The notes beneath the pieces were generated by a model. That model had not been told where the DNA came from and ran no database searches. It worked only from the letters and a program-made list of their open reading frames with translations. The position numbers were made by a program, and so were the translations under genes. From contig JAEPLP010000001.1 in the NCBI GenBank assembly GCA_017644375.1, forward strand, positions 1,100,001 to 1,164,000: DNA of 64,000 nucleotides, in the 5' to 3' direction. Shown here piece after piece: positions 19,695 through 30,430 of the stretch; positions within the stretch are counted from its first letter, which is position 1, and every line of letters begins with the position of its first letter. Source of the DNA: Prochlorococcus marinus CUG1435. Its GTDB lineage: Bacteria; Cyanobacteriota; Cyanobacteriia; PCC-6307; Cyanobiaceae.

Positions 19695-20696
19695 ATGAAA
19701 TCAATTTTAGAACAATTGTCCTCAATGACTATTGTTGTTGCTGATACTGGAGATTTAGATTCAATAAAAAAGTTTCAACCAAGGGACGCCACCACTAATC
19801 CATCGCTGATACTTGCTGCTGCCAAGAATCCTGATTATGTGAAACTAATTGATAAAGCCTTAGAAAGTTCAGAAAATTCATTGCCCAAAGGATTCTCGGA
19901 AATTGAATTAATCAAAGAAACTGTTGACCAAGTTTCAGTATTTTTTGGAAAAGAAATATTGAAAATTATTTCAGGGCGGGTATCTACAGAAGTTGATGCA
20001 AGACTGAGCTTTGACACCGAAGCTACGGTAGAAAAAGCGAGAAAATTGATCAATCTTTACAAAAATTTTGGAATTGAAAAGGAAAGAATTTTGATTAAGA
20101 TTGCTGCAACTTGGGAGGGAATTAAGGCAGCTGAAATTTTGGAAAAAGAGGGTATTAAGTGCAACTTAACTTTACTTTTTAACTTCTGCCAAGCGGTAAC
20201 TTGTGCCAATGCAAAGATAACTCTAATTTCTCCATTCGTTGGCCGTATATTAGATTGGCATAAAGCAAAAACTGGTAAAACTAGTTTTGTTGGTGCTGAA
20301 GACCCTGGTGTTATTTCGGTTACACAAATATACAAGTACTTTAAAGAAAAGGGATTTAAGACAGAAGTAATGGGAGCGAGTTTTAGAAATCTTGATGAAA
20401 TAAAAGAATTAGCAGGTTGCGATCTTTTAACAATCGCACCAAAATTTCTTGAGGAACTGAAAAAAGAAAAAGGAGAGTTAGTTAGAAAATTAGATGTAAG
20501 TACCCAAATCAATAATTCTATTGACTACGAATTTGAAGAAAAAGATTTCAGATTAAGTATGTTAGAAGATCAAATGGCAAGTGAAAAGCTTAGTGAAGGT
20601 ATCACTGGATTCAGTAAGGCTATAGAAGAATTGGAAGAGCTGCTAATAAAGAGATATTCAGAGATTAAAAATCATAAGTTGATTTCTACTAACTAA
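19695..20696 (+). CDS. talB: Transaldolase
   Basis: 333 aa. It moves a dihydroxyacetone unit between sugar phosphates in the pentose phosphate pathway, which Prochlorococcus uses at night to make NADPH. The N-terminal DATTNPSL motif and the Schiff-base lysine at 135 in [11 protein letters not shown] are present. The C-terminal part beyond residue 315 is short and variable. It is convergent with the reductase gene, with a 24-bp gap. Confidence 0.97.
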   Translation: MKSILEQLSSMTIVVADTGDLDSIKKFQPRDATTNPSLILAAAKNPDYVKLIDKALESSENSLPKGFSEIELIKETVDQVSVFFGKEILKIISGRVSTEVDARLSFDTEATVEKARKLINLYKNFGIEKERILIKIAATWEGIKAAEILEKEGIKCNLTLLFNFCQAVTCANAKITLISPFVGRILDWHKAKTGKTSFVGAEDPGVISVTQIYKYFKEKGFKTEVMGASFRNLDEIKELAGCDLLTIAPKFLEELKKEKGELVRKLDVSTQINNSIDYEFEEKDFRLSMLEDQMASEKLSEGITGFSKAIEELEELLIKRYSEIKNHKLISTN

Positions 20697-20720
20697 ATTT
20701 AATTTTAATTTAAAAAAGAA

Positions 20721-21854
20721 TTAAGTCGCATTTTTTGTTAAAAGTCTTCTGATAACTCTTTTTGCAATATCTTCATAACTCATTTCTCCTGATAATATTT
20801 GGGCAATACGTTTAGGTGCTGTTTTTCTTTTGACACCTAATTTATATCCAGTTCTGGGAAATCTATAAAATACTTGGGCTATTCTCCTGCCCCAGGCCAT
20901 TGATTTCCCCCAAATGTTATTAATTTTTTTCGTATAAAGATTTAAATCATCCACTTTTCCTGAAAGGCACTGATCTATGTATTCTGCAGCATAAAAACTG
21001 CTAATTAAAGATGGTCTAATTCCTTCAGCTAAAAATGGATCACATAAAGATGCTGCATCTCCAACCGCTAAAACTTTGTCACCATTAATTGAGTGGAAGC
21101 CATTCCATATTCTCAGTTTCTTACTAATTGTTTTATGAGGAAAATCATCAAAACCGAAGCTTCTGATTACTTGTTTATTTATAGCCTGATTTTCTAGAAG
21201 ACCATTATTTATAAAAGTACCTAAACCAATATTTAAGCTTTCTTTTAGGGGGAATGCCCATGCAAAACCATATTTTATAAATCCAAATTCAAATCTAACT
21301 GCATCTTTAGGTATTTCACCTAACCCTTTTAATCTTAATGAGATTGTGTTGGCAAATTTCGGTTTTCTTGGCCCTAAATTGAAAAAACTCGCCCATTTCG
21401 ATTGTGAACCATCTGCAATTACTAGAAATTCTGCAATATATTTTTTTTTGTTATTGCAAGAAATTTCCCATTTCTCATTTTTTTTTGTGATTTTTTCTAT
21501 CAATAATGGTTTTATTATTTGAACTCCATTACTCAAGGATTCATCAAGTAATAATTGATCAAGTTTCTCTCTTTTGATAATCCAAAATGGCGATTCACCG
21601 GAAAGATCAGCAATTACATTGTCTGAAGCTTTCCATCTGAATTCAACATTCTTAATTTTTGATTCAATGGAATCTGTAATGTCCAGAGGGAGAAATTTTT
21701 GCATTGAAGATGCCATCCCCCCAGCACATGGTTTGTAATCTTGGAATTTTTCTTTTTCAATAATTAAAACTGAATATCCTTTTTTTGATAGGTTAAGAGC
21801 TGTAGAAGATCCTGATAAACCTCCACCAATTATTACGACGTCAAATCCTTTCAA
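20721..21854 (-). CDS. FAD-dependent geranylgeranyl-reductase-family oxidoreductase
   Basis: 377 aa. The FAD-binding GGGLSGSS loop starts at residue 10, followed by the PCAGGM segment typical of geranylgeranyl reductase-like enzymes (ChlP and archaeal lipid reductases). [17 protein letters not shown] is the second FAD motif. It is probably a paralogue rather than the main ChlP, whose length and context usually differ. The start overlaps the frr stop in an ATGA arrangement, so it is coupled to translation of frr. Confidence 0.8.
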   Translation of the reverse strand: MKGFDVVIIGGGLSGSSTALNLSKKGYSVLIIEKEKFQDYKPCAGGMASSMQKFLPLDITDSIESKIKNVEFRWKASDNVIADLSGESPFWIIKREKLDQLLLDESLSNGVQIIKPLLIEKITKKNEKWEISCNNKKKYIAEFLVIADGSQSKWASFFNLGPRKPKFANTISLRLKGLGEIPKDAVRFEFGFIKYGFAWAFPLKESLNIGLGTFINNGLLENQAINKQVIRSFGFDDFPHKTISKKLRIWNGFHSINGDKVLAVGDAASLCDPFLAEGIRPSLISSFYAAEYIDQCLSGKVDDLNLYTKKINNIWGKSMAWGRRIAQVFYRFPRTGYKLGVKRKTAPKRIAQILSGEMSYEDIAKRVIRRLLTKNAT

Positions 21855-22399
21855 ACTTTTAAAATTTCCGTCTCTTTTTCAGACAATTTAGTTTCTATTA
21901 GAGTAATAAATTTATCAGTAATTTTTTGAATTTCAGCTTGATTATCTCTCGATTCGTCGATAGAAATAAGACCATCTTTTTCGTCTTTTTTTTCTTTGTC
22001 AACAGCATCTCTTCTAATATTCCTCAAAGCTACTTTTCCTTCTTCTGCATATTTGGAGGCTAATTTACAAAATTCCTTTCTTCTTTCCTCTGTTAAGGGA
22101 GGAACATTTATTCTTATTACTTTCCCATCATTATTTGGAGTAATACCTAAATCGCTCATTGAAATAGATTTTTCTATCGCTTGTAAACATGAAATATCGA
22201 ACGGTTGTATTGAAATCGTTTGCGAATCAACAGTACTTATTGAGGCGAGAGATTTGATTGGAGTTTCTGCACCATAGTACTCAACACTTATCCTGTCTAG
22301 AAGTGAGGCATTAGCTCTGCCAGTTCTTATAGTATTAAAGTTTCTTTGAGTGGCTTCAATACTTTTATTCATATTTTCTTGAATTTCTTGTGCTTTCAT
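21851..22399 (-). CDS. frr: Ribosome recycling factor
   Basis: 182 aa, standard length. RRF splits ribosomes after termination together with EF-G. The [11 protein letters not shown] segment and the C-terminal coiled region [10 protein letters not shown] are characteristic. It follows pyrH by 23 nt, the widespread bacterial pyrH-frr order, and overlaps the next gene by 4 nt. Confidence 0.98.
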   Translation of the reverse strand: MKAQEIQENMNKSIEATQRNFNTIRTGRANASLLDRISVEYYGAETPIKSLASISTVDSQTISIQPFDISCLQAIEKSISMSDLGITPNNDGKVIRINVPPLTEERRKEFCKLASKYAEEGKVALRNIRRDAVDKEKKDEKDGLISIDESRDNQAEIQKITDKFITLIETKLSEKETEILKV

Positions 22400-22422
22400 A
22401 ATAAAAAAATTTTTAATAAGCT

Positions 22423-23127
22423 TTAACTAATTAATGAACCTATTGGTTCCCCGGCAACAGCTTTGGAAATGTTCCCTTTTTTGAATATATCAAATACCAT
22501 AATGGGAATATTATTGTCTTTGCAAAGCGCAATTGCAGTACTGTCCATTACTGCAATTTCATCACTAAGAACTTGCTGATAACTAAGAGTAGAAAATTTC
22601 TTTGCATCTTGAAATTTATTGGGATCACAATTATATACTCCATCAACTTTGGTAGCCTTCATGACAACTTCAGCATTAATCTCTGCTGCTCTAAGAGCAG
22701 CTGTAGTGTCAGTTGTAAAAAATGGGTTTCCGCATCCACCTCCGAAAACCACAACCCTTCCTTTTTCTAGGTGTCTCATGGCTCTTCTTCTAATATAAGG
22801 TTCCGCAATTTCTTGCATTTCTATTGCAGTTTGAACTCTAGTTGCTACTCCTACCCTTTCCAAGCCATCTTGAAGTGAAATGGCATTCATTACTGTTGCT
22901 AGCATTCCAACATAATCAGCCGTTGCTCTATCCATACCATCTGCAGACCCTTTAAGACCTCTAAAAATATTCCCACCTCCAACAACTATTGCAAGTTGTA
23001 CATTATTTTCGACTACTTTTGAAACGTCTTCTGCAATTGACTGAACAATAGCAGGATCGATGCCATAAGGTTTTTCACCCATTAGTGCTTCACCACTAAG
23101 TTTTAAAAGAACTCTTTTGTAAGTCAT
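22423..23127 (-). CDS. pyrH: UMP kinase
   Basis: 234 aa bacterial UMP kinase of the amino-acid-kinase fold. [11 protein letters not shown] at the N-terminus and [10 protein letters not shown] at about 47-56 bind phosphate. The [10 protein letters not shown] segment lies in the UMP-binding part. It leads the pyrH-frr-reductase operon. Confidence 0.98.
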   Translation of the reverse strand: MTYKRVLLKLSGEALMGEKPYGIDPAIVQSIAEDVSKVVENNVQLAIVVGGGNIFRGLKGSADGMDRATADYVGMLATVMNAISLQDGLERVGVATRVQTAIEMQEIAEPYIRRRAMRHLEKGRVVVFGGGCGNPFFTTDTTAALRAAEINAEVVMKATKVDGVYNCDPNKFQDAKKFSTLSYQQVLSDEIAVMDSTAIALCKDNNIPIMVFDIFKKGNISKAVAGEPIGSLIS

Positions 23128-23253
23128 TCAATAATCATACTTTTAAGACCTTAGCAAGTAAATGTACCGAATTTATTTTTTGTTCAGATATTGCTTGCGT
23201 CTTTAAACATTTCTAAACTTGCCTAAAGAGTATTAAATTAAAATTTGTTTTAA

Positions 23254-23949
23254 CTAGAACTCAACGCACTTTTGCGCTTTTATTCCTTGTTCTTTGAAAG
23301 GATGTCTTATAATTGCCATCTCTGTAACTAGATCAGCGTAATTGATAATTGAATCAGATGCTCCTCTTCCAGTTAAAACAACATGATTTTTTCTATTATT
23401 TAAGCTTTTTAAAAAGGTAATTATTTCTTCTGAAGCAAGATAGCCAAGTTTTGTGGCTATATTAACTTCATCAAGTATTATAAGTTTATAAGCTTCATTC
23501 ATGATATATTTTTTGGCCAGTTCCCAAGCTTCCTGAACTAATTTTTCATCCCTAATCCTATCTTGCGTCTCCCAAGTAAATCCCTCTCCTAATGAATGCC
23601 AAGATATGTTTGAAGACAAATTTTTAAGTGCCTTTTCTTCTCCGGTATTCCAACCTCCTTTAATAAATTGAATTATTGCCACTTTATAACCGTGCCCTAT
23701 GGTTCTCAAGGCCATACCTAAAGCTGCAGTTGTTTTACCTTTACCATTCCCAGTAAAGACTATTAATAATCCTTTTTTCGTTTTTCTGATTCGCAGTCTT
23801 TCAGCTTGAATATCTTTTCTTTGTTGCATCCTTCTTTTATATAAGCTCTCATCGCTCTCTGGGGATATTTTGCCTCCCATGCCAAGCTCTTTAGCTTGAC
23901 TATCAAGATTAAATATTTTTTTCTCGGAAGGGAAAGGTTCTTCTTGCAT
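23254..23949 (-). CDS. cobO: Cob(I)yrinic acid a,c-diamide adenosyltransferase
   Basis: 231 aa CobO/BtuR-type enzyme that transfers adenosyl from ATP to cobalt(I) corrinoids. The P-loop GNGKGKTT is at 67-74, and LDEVNIATKLGY is the conserved acidic segment. A charged N-terminal extension of about 55 residues precedes the domain. It lies 126 bp upstream of pyrH, probably on its own promoter. Confidence 0.95.
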   Translation of the reverse strand: MQEEPFPSEKKIFNLDSQAKELGMGGKISPESDESLYKRRMQQRKDIQAERLRIRKTKKGLLIVFTGNGKGKTTAALGMALRTIGHGYKVAIIQFIKGGWNTGEEKALKNLSSNISWHSLGEGFTWETQDRIRDEKLVQEAWELAKKYIMNEAYKLIILDEVNIATKLGYLASEEIITFLKSLNNRKNHVVLTGRGASDSIINYADLVTEMAIIRHPFKEQGIKAQKCVEF

Positions 23950-23982
23950 AAAACTATAATTTTATTAAGTAATTATAAATCT

Positions 23983-25152
23983 TTAAATACTTTTAGATCT
24001 CTTAACTTTTAAAAGAGCATTATTAACGGCTTGTTGTTGATCTCTTTTAGTAATCCAGTGGTGATAAGTTTGAGTATGTAGACTAACCGAATGACCCATC
24101 ATTCTCGCAGCTACAGTATCAGGTAAATCATAAAAGATTGTTCTAACTGCCCAGGCATGCCTGAGATCGTAAGGTTTTATTTGTAAAGAGTAGCGCTTAA
24201 ACTGGTCTGTAATTTTCTTTCCAATTTTCTGTAAGGTTGTAATCTTAAGATCATTATTAATATTTGGTAGTAGCTCTGGATTTTCACCAAGTTTTGATAA
24301 TTCGAACTTTTCTACCCATTCAGGATGGAATGGCCAAACTTGATGCTCGCCTGTTTTAGTCGTAGGTAAAACTCTAATAATTTTGTCTCCAAAACTAGTT
24401 AGAGAACTTAAATCACAAAAAAATACTTCATGATTTCTCAATCCATATGTTGCCATTAAACCAAAAACAAATTTCCAAGATTTGTTTGGTATCTTCTCCC
24501 AAAGTTTCTCTATCACTTCGTCAGTTGGGAGATCCCTAAATCCTGCTTTATTTAAACCATATCCTTTAGAATTTAATTTCCAATCATCTGGAAGTTTAAT
24601 TTCCAAAAACTTAGCTAAAACACTTAAAGAAGTCGCGCATTGTTTTCTACTTCTGCTTCCTTCTTGATAACTTTCAAGTGTTTTTTGAAATATTTTTTCT
24701 AAATCTTCACCAACACATTCATTATAAAAATTGAGGATTCTTTTCATATAAGGTTTGTAAGAACTTCTCCAAGTAGTTTTTCTTGTGCTGCTTAAATATT
24801 CACTTTTACTTTCTTTAAAAAAAAATTCCTCAAATTGATTTAATCTATCTGGAAATTTAAAATCATTTTTTAATTCTTTTTTATTGGTGTTAACTATCCA
24901 ATTAATCCAGTCAAATTGATTTAATTCCAATTGTAAATTGATTAATTGTAATTTTTTCTTGGCTTCCTCTAATCCATATATATCAGCATTCAAACCAAGA
25001 GATATTCTCTGAATTTTAAAGTTGCTCTTATCTTCTTTTGAAGGTAATGAACCTCTAATATTCAGTTTCGCTCCTCTTTTTTCAATTCTTAGTTTGCTGC
25101 CTTGAGTTGCAAATTTATCATTGACATTATTTATTTCCTGAATTACGTTCAT
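23983..25152 (-). CDS. Tyrosine recombinase (phage-integrase family)
   Basis: 389 aa with the tyrosine recombinase catalytic core in the C-terminal half: Arg239 (YGLRNHE), Lys266, Arg331 (YDLRHAW), His354 (MMGHS) and nucleophile Tyr363. The usual box II histidine is Tyr328, a change tolerated in some members. The N-terminal part contains a core-binding-like domain. No excisionase, other phage gene, tRNA or repeat pair flanks it, and its base composition matches its neighbours, so this is a resident gene rather than an obvious active element. Confidence 0.88.
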   Translation of the reverse strand: MNVIQEINNVNDKFATQGSKLRIEKRGAKLNIRGSLPSKEDKSNFKIQRISLGLNADIYGLEEAKKKLQLINLQLELNQFDWINWIVNTNKKELKNDFKFPDRLNQFEEFFFKESKSEYLSSTRKTTWRSSYKPYMKRILNFYNECVGEDLEKIFQKTLESYQEGSRSRKQCATSLSVLAKFLEIKLPDDWKLNSKGYGLNKAGFRDLPTDEVIEKLWEKIPNKSWKFVFGLMATYGLRNHEVFFCDLSSLTSFGDKIIRVLPTTKTGEHQVWPFHPEWVEKFELSKLGENPELLPNINNDLKITTLQKIGKKITDQFKRYSLQIKPYDLRHAWAVRTIFYDLPDTVAARMMGHSVSLHTQTYHHWITKRDQQQAVNNALLKVKRSKSI

Positions 25153-25171
25153 TAACTTATATAATTGTCCT

Positions 25172-25177
25172 TATAAT
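25172..25177 (+). promoter_or_regulatory. hemH: Candidate -10 box for hemH
   Basis: A perfect TATAAT lies about 40 nt upstream of the hemH ATG in the 65-bp gap shared with the divergent recombinase. No clear -35 box precedes it. Confidence 0.35.
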
Positions 25178-25217
25178 GACGTTTTTAATGTTGAATTTCA
25201 ATCTCCATAAATTTTAA

Positions 25218-26393
25218 ATGGATAAAGTAGGCGTCTTACTAATGAATTTAGGAGGGCCTGAACGTATTAATGATGTAGGTCCATTCTTATATAATCTTTT
25301 TTCTGATCCAGAGATAATCAGGACCCCTTTTCCTGCTTTTCAGAAACCTTTAGCTTGGTTAATTAGTACGCTTAGAAGTACTACTTCTCAACAAGCTTAT
25401 CTCTCTATAGGCGGCGGTTCTCCTATAAGAAGGATAACTGAACAACAAGCAAGAGAATTGCAATCTAAATTAAGGGATAAAGGGTTGAATGCTACTACCT
25501 ATATAGCTATGAGGTATTGGCACCCTTTTACAGAATCAGCAATAGCTGATATGAAAGCAGATGGTATAGATCAAATTGTTGTATTACCTTTGTATCCACA
25601 TTTTTCTATCAGTACAAGTGGTTCAAGCTTCAGGGAACTAAAAAAATTACGTGATTCTGATAGTGATTTTAAGAAAATTCCTATGAGATGTATAAGAAGT
25701 TGGTTCAGTCAAGCAGGTTATTTAAAGTCAATGGTTGAATTGATTTCCGAACAAATTTCACTTTGTGAATCACCTTCTAATGCTCATATATTTTTTACTG
25801 CTCATGGAGTTCCTAAGAGTTATGTAGAGGAAGCTGGAGACCCATATAAACAACAAATTGAGGATTGTTCTTTATTGATAATAGATGAGTTGGAAAAATA
25901 TTTAGGTCATAGCAATTCTTATACACTTTCTTATCAAAGTAGAGTTGGCCCAGTTGAATGGTTGAAGCCTTACACAGAAGAAGTGTTAGAAGATCTTGGA
26001 AGGTCTAAAGTCAATGATTTGATTGTTGTCCCCATAAGTTTTGTTGGAGAGCATATTGAAACATTGCAAGAAATTGATATTGAATATAAAGAAATCGCTG
26101 AAAAAGCTGGTATAAAAAACTTTCGCAGGGTTAAGGCTTTAAATACTCATCCTACTTTTATTGAGGGTCTTAGTGATCTGGTATTTTCTTGTTTGGAAGG
26201 ACCTCTTGTTAATATTGAAGAGGCTTCGCAGTTGCCTGAAAAAGTTAAACTTTATCCTCAAGAGAAATGGCAATGGGGTTGGAATAATAGTTCTGAGGTT
26301 TGGAATGGGAGAGTTGCCATGATAGTTTTTCTCATACTTTTTATTGAACTCATTTCAGGTTCTGGTCCATTACATAGTTTAGGAATTTTATAA
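25218..26393 (+). CDS. hemH: Ferrochelatase with C-terminal chlorophyll-binding-type tail
   Basis: 391 aa. It inserts Fe2+ into protoporphyrin IX to make haem. The catalytic domain covers about 1-320; FFTAHGVP contains the metal-binding histidine. After a linker, the last 40 residues hold a membrane helix with the light-harvesting motif E360-VW-N363-G-R365-VAM. This CAB tail is a known feature of cyanobacterial and plastid ferrochelatases and ties the enzyme to thylakoids and chlorophyll supply. Confidence 0.97.
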   Translation: MDKVGVLLMNLGGPERINDVGPFLYNLFSDPEIIRTPFPAFQKPLAWLISTLRSTTSQQAYLSIGGGSPIRRITEQQARELQSKLRDKGLNATTYIAMRYWHPFTESAIADMKADGIDQIVVLPLYPHFSISTSGSSFRELKKLRDSDSDFKKIPMRCIRSWFSQAGYLKSMVELISEQISLCESPSNAHIFFTAHGVPKSYVEEAGDPYKQQIEDCSLLIIDELEKYLGHSNSYTLSYQSRVGPVEWLKPYTEEVLEDLGRSKVNDLIVVPISFVGEHIETLQEIDIEYKEIAEKAGIKNFRRVKALNTHPTFIEGLSDLVFSCLEGPLVNIEEASQLPEKVKLYPQEKWQWGWNNSSEVWNGRVAMIVFLILFIELISGSGPLHSLGIL

Positions 26394-26530
26394 AGATAAA
26401 TTTATTATTTTTCTTATAAAATTGGAATTTATTGAAAAATTTCTAAATACATTTCTGACATTACATTTCTAAATTAGGCAAAAGTTTTTGATTAAGTTTA
26501 AAATTTATAATAATTATTGGATTTTCTTTA

Positions 26531-28294
26531 GTGACTCTTACTTCGAGATCCTTTTTAAAGGATGGCTCAAAAAATGAACAACCAGTTTGGATAACTGGTG
26601 CAGATGCACTAATGGATTCTCTAAAAATTCATGGGGTAAAGGTTATATTTGGATATCCTGGAGGTGCCATATTACCAATATATGATGCGGTTCATAAGGC
26701 AGAGCAAGATGGTTGGTTAAAGCACTATATGGTGAGACATGAACAGGGTGGTTCTCATGCGGCTGATGGATATGCAAGATCTACAGGTGAAGTAGGAGTA
26801 TGTTTTGGAACCTCAGGCCCAGGTGCCACAAATTTGGTTACTGGAATTGCAACTGCTCAAATGGATTCAGTTCCTCTTGTAGTGGTTACAGGTCAAGTTC
26901 CAAGACCTGCTATTGGGACTGATGCTTTCCAAGAAACAGACATTTTTGGCATAACTCTTCCAATAGTTAAACACTCATGGGTAATAAGGGATCCTTCAGA
27001 CATCGCGAAGGTAGTTTCAGAAGCTTTTTTTATTGCCTCTTCTGGTAGACCAGGCCCTGTTTTGATTGATGTACCCAAGGATGTAGGTCAAGAATTCTTT
27101 AATTACCAAAGAGTTTTGCCTGGTGAAATTATTCCAAAGGGATTTAAAAGAAATGGAGATATAAATGATTGTGATATCAAAAAAGCAATTAAATTAATAG
27201 AGGAGTCTGAAAGACCTCTTCTTTATGTTGGTGGTGGTGCAATATCTTCAGGAGCTCATGATGAAATAAGAACTTTAGCGAATAATTATCACATACCAGT
27301 AACTACAACCTTAATGGGAAAGGGTGCTTTTGATGAAAAAGATAACTTATCAGTTGGGATGCTAGGCATGCACGGAACTGCTTACGCAAACTTTGCAGTT
27401 ACAGAATGTGATCTTTTAGTAGCTATTGGAGCTAGATTTGATGATAGGGTGACAGGAAAATTAGATACTTTTGCTCCTAAGGCAAAGGTCATTCATATAG
27501 ATATTGACCCAGCAGAAGTTAATAAAAATAGACGTGTCGATGTTGCAATTGTCTCTGACGTTTCAAAAGCTGTTCGTAAAATTAATGAAAAATTTCTTAA
27601 TAATAAATCTGCTTTTAAGACAAAGAACTGGTTAGAAAAAATAGATTTTTGGAAAAAGAAACATCCTTTGTATGAACCGCCTGAAGAAGGAGAAATTTAT
27701 CCTCAGGAAGTTCTTTTGAAAGTTAAGGAACTTTCACCGGAAGCTTATGTAACTACAGATGTGGGACAGCATCAGATGTGGGCTGCTCAATATCTTAGGA
27801 ATTCCCCAAGAAAATGGATCAGTAGTGCAGGATTAGGAACTATGGGTTTTGGATTGCCAGCGGCAATTGGAGTGAAGGCAGCCTTACCTAATTCAGATGT
27901 AATTTGTATAGCCGGAGATGCAAGTGTTTTAATGAATATTCAAGAATTAGGTACTTTGTCACATTATGGTTTAAAGGTAAAGTTGATCATCATTAATAAT
28001 CGCTGGCAAGGGATGGTAAGGCAATGGCAAGAAAGTTTTTATAATGAAAGGTATTCCTCCTCGGATATGAGTTGTGGTGAACCTGATTTCGTAAAACTTG
28101 CTGAGTCTTTCGGAGTCAAGGGATATCTAATTTCTGATAGAGAAAATCTACAGAATGAATTGCAACATGCGTTAGATCATGACGGACCTGCCTTGATTAA
28201 TATTCTTGTTAGAAGAGGTGAGAATTGTTATCCAATGGTACCTCCCGGGAAAAGTAATGCTCAAATGGTTGGATATGTTAATTGTGAAGACTAA
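26531..28294 (+). CDS. ilvB: Acetolactate synthase large subunit
   Basis: 587 aa, ThDP-dependent, first step of branched-chain amino acid synthesis. [15 protein letters not shown] contains the catalytic glutamate. The central FAD-binding domain and the C-terminal ThDP motif ([15 protein letters not shown] to NNRWQGM) are intact. The start is GTG. The regulatory subunit ilvH is not in the window. The 137-bp upstream gap is AT-rich and shows no leader peptide. Confidence 0.97.
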   Translation: MTLTSRSFLKDGSKNEQPVWITGADALMDSLKIHGVKVIFGYPGGAILPIYDAVHKAEQDGWLKHYMVRHEQGGSHAADGYARSTGEVGVCFGTSGPGATNLVTGIATAQMDSVPLVVVTGQVPRPAIGTDAFQETDIFGITLPIVKHSWVIRDPSDIAKVVSEAFFIASSGRPGPVLIDVPKDVGQEFFNYQRVLPGEIIPKGFKRNGDINDCDIKKAIKLIEESERPLLYVGGGAISSGAHDEIRTLANNYHIPVTTTLMGKGAFDEKDNLSVGMLGMHGTAYANFAVTECDLLVAIGARFDDRVTGKLDTFAPKAKVIHIDIDPAEVNKNRRVDVAIVSDVSKAVRKINEKFLNNKSAFKTKNWLEKIDFWKKKHPLYEPPEEGEIYPQEVLLKVKELSPEAYVTTDVGQHQMWAAQYLRNSPRKWISSAGLGTMGFGLPAAIGVKAALPNSDVICIAGDASVLMNIQELGTLSHYGLKVKLIIINNRWQGMVRQWQESFYNERYSSSDMSCGEPDFVKLAESFGVKGYLISDRENLQNELQHALDHDGPALINILVRRGENCYPMVPPGKSNAQMVGYVNCED

Positions 28295-28362
28295 TTTTTT
28301 TTTTAAATTCGACATTTTAAAAAATTAAACTTAAAATAATCAAAAATTTAGATATTTCTGAA

Positions 28363-28713
28363 TTGAAAAATTTATCAAAAATTTTAATTATAATCTGCTT
28401 GATTGTTCTCAGCCCTGTAATGGTTGATTCGGCTGAAATTCTTCAAATTAAAAGTTCAGATACTATTTTGGTTGGGGACCAAAATAGGAATTTAACCATT
28501 GGATTATTTTGTGTAGATGTAAATGAAAATGATGAGATAGAAGCCATTAATATACTTAAGACTGAGTTCCCAAGGGGAAGCAAAGTAAAAATAAAACCTT
28601 TTGGTTTTAAAGAGAATTTATTGTTAGCCAAAGTTTTTAATATTAAAGGTTCAAAGGAGATGACCGAATTATTAGTCGCTAATGACTTAACTAGTGAAAT
28701 TTGTCCTAGTTAA
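28363..28713 (+). CDS. Secreted protein resembling a degenerate staphylococcal-nuclease fold
   Basis: 116 aa with a signal peptide (about residues 1-23, ending VDSAE). The remainder follows the SNase pattern: a strand ending in DTILVGD, then NLTIGLFCVDVNENDEIEAI, then LLAKVFNIKG and a final helix. The arginines expected for nuclease catalysis are absent, so binding rather than cleavage is more likely. Two cysteines could form a disulfide outside the cytoplasm. Family assignment is by eye. Confidence 0.5.
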   Translation: MKNLSKILIIICLIVLSPVMVDSAEILQIKSSDTILVGDQNRNLTIGLFCVDVNENDEIEAINILKTEFPRGSKVKIKPFGFKENLLLAKVFNIKGSKEMTELLVANDLTSEICPS

Positions 28714-28719
28714 CTATCT

Positions 28720-29517
28720 CTATGAGCAAATAAAGTTCCATTGCCTCGAGGTTGTTTTGCTCCTTCTCCAGGAATTAAATTCACTTTTTAATTTGTAAGT
28801 ACATAAATTTGAGATGTTTATATTTGTTTTAGGAATGTTCTCATTTAAAAGTTGTCTATAAGCAGATCTTTTAAGATCAAGTTTGTTTAAATTTTCCTTT
28901 TTTAAGTGATTTGAATCACAAAAATAAAAATCTTTTTCAGTGTTGGTCAAATTTACCGTTATTTTTTTGTTTTCGGTCTTTCTATAAAATTCTTTGAGTG
29001 TCATTTTATCAACTAGATAATTTTCCTTCGATATCGAGGGCCCTATCGCAACAAGTAAGTCATCTCTACATGTCCCTAAATTATCAAAAATTTTAACCAA
29101 ATTTTTTATTATTTTTTTTTCTAAACCTTTTCTTCCACAATGCAAGGCTGCTACATTTCTTGTCCTTTTATCGGCAAAAAATATTGGCATGCAATCAGCT
29201 GTGTAAATCCATAAGTTTTGATTGAATTTATCACCTACAAGACCATCTGCATCAGTCTTACTTACTTCTTGCGAATTTGATCCAAAAACTACCATATTAC
29301 TGTGAATTTGATTAGGAATACAATTTATGTAATTTTCATTAAAGTGATTACCTAATAGTTGAAGAAATTCCTTAGAGCTAGACTTCGTAAAGTATGCATG
29401 TTTGAAATTATATTTACTAAGAATAGGTGATAAATAATACTCAAACTTTTTGTTTTGAACAAAAATTTCAGCTTTCGAGAAATATATTTCTTTGTAAGGA
29501 ATAGTTCCTGCTCCCAA
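28720..29517 (-). CDS. pgeF: Laccase-domain / PgeF-type protein (YfiH family)
   Basis: 265 aa. The YfiH/DUF152 family metal ligands are in place: His72 (NQIHSN), Cys109 (TADCMP) and His126 (LHCGRKG). Members have been described as purine nucleoside phosphorylases/laccase-like and as the peptidoglycan editing factor. It is last in the rps1b-tab2-pgeF operon, 7 nt after tab2. Confidence 0.88.
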   Translation of the reverse strand: MGAGTIPYKEIYFSKAEIFVQNKKFEYYLSPILSKYNFKHAYFTKSSSKEFLQLLGNHFNENYINCIPNQIHSNMVVFGSNSQEVSKTDADGLVGDKFNQNLWIYTADCMPIFFADKRTRNVAALHCGRKGLEKKIIKNLVKIFDNLGTCRDDLLVAIGPSISKENYLVDKMTLKEFYRKTENKKITVNLTNTEKDFYFCDSNHLKKENLNKLDLKRSAYRQLLNENIPKTNINISNLCTYKLKSEFNSWRRSKTTSRQWNFICS

Positions 29518-29524
29518 ACTGAAT

Positions 29525-30430
29525 TTATGAAATTAATTCAATATCTCTCAAGATCCAGAATCCTGCAAATTTTTCAATGTATGGGGTCGACTGTATGGAA
29601 ATGAATTGATAACCAAAAGAATTTTTTTTATTCTCTAAAAACTTCTTACTTAAAATGTTTGCATCTTTTTCTGGTAAATCTGTTACGAGCCACTTATCGT
29701 CTTCTGAAGCTTCTAGGATGAGTTGATTCTTTCTTATAGCCAATTTAATAGGCTCTAAACAACTGAACCAAGCTGAAAGTGCTAGAGATCTATCTTTGCT
29801 AAAAAGTCTTAATCCTGGCACTAAATTATTATCATACAAGTCTTTCTTAATTGGGAAAATATCTCCAAATTCCATAGGCCAATTTTCTGCTGATTTTAAT
29901 TCGCCAATAGATATTTCAGAGATAGTTAAAGCATCACCTCTCACTGCTTCTGGTAAAGGTTTAGGGGAGTTTTCCATTTTGGAAGTGAAATTAGGAGCTA
30001 GTACCCCTCTTACATAACCTTTTTCCTTTGGATAAATCTCTTTTTCAAGGAATTCGATTCTATCGAATAAATCGTAAGTTCTTCTACTAACAAGAGCCTC
30101 AATACTTGTAGCCTCAAGAGATTTCTTAATGATAGATTTCATTGACGATCTCCAAAACCTAACTATTGAGGGTTTTGCCCAGCCTTCTTTTTTTGCATCA
30201 TTAATTGCTTCATTTAGTGCCTTTGTAAGCCATACTGAATTAACTTCGTTAGCAGGGCATTTTTTATTCCAAAGAAAAATATTTTCTGTCTTATAACTTC
30301 TTTTAGAACAAATAATTAACTCCCATCTTTTTTTTCCATTTGATTCAATAATTGGTCTCGAGTAAAAGTCTAATTCCCAATCTGAAATTTTTAATTCAAG
30401 ACTTGGTTCTGTTTTATTATTGATACTCAT
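29525..30430 (-). CDS. Tab2/Atab2-family RNA-binding protein
   Basis: 301 aa. The family (formerly DUF1092) is named for Chlamydomonas Tab2, needed for translation of the photosystem I psaB mRNA. Recognisable segments are WELDFYSRP at the start, EGWAKPSIVRFWR, and the C-terminal WLVTDLPEKDA. Its ATG overlaps the TGA stop of the S1-domain gene (ATGA), so it is translated after that gene on the same mRNA. Confidence 0.85.
   Translation of the reverse strand: MSINNKTEPSLELKISDWELDFYSRPIIESNGKKRWELIICSKRSYKTENIFLWNKKCPANEVNSVWLTKALNEAINDAKKEGWAKPSIVRFWRSSMKSIIKKSLEATSIEALVSRRTYDLFDRIEFLEKEIYPKEKGYVRGVLAPNFTSKMENSPKPLPEAVRGDALTISEISIGELKSAENWPMEFGDIFPIKKDLYDNNLVPGLRLFSKDRSLALSAWFSCLEPIKLAIRKNQLILEASEDDKWLVTDLPEKDANILSKKFLENKKNSFGYQFISIQSTPYIEKFAGFWILRDIELIS

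Noticed and set aside
20057-20512. 151-aa frame antisense to talB
   Set aside because: A shadow of a conserved gene, with Ser/Pro-rich composition and no domain.
23983-25152. Prophage or genomic island around the recombinase
   Set aside because: No other phage genes, attachment repeats or tRNA; flanks are core genes with matching composition.
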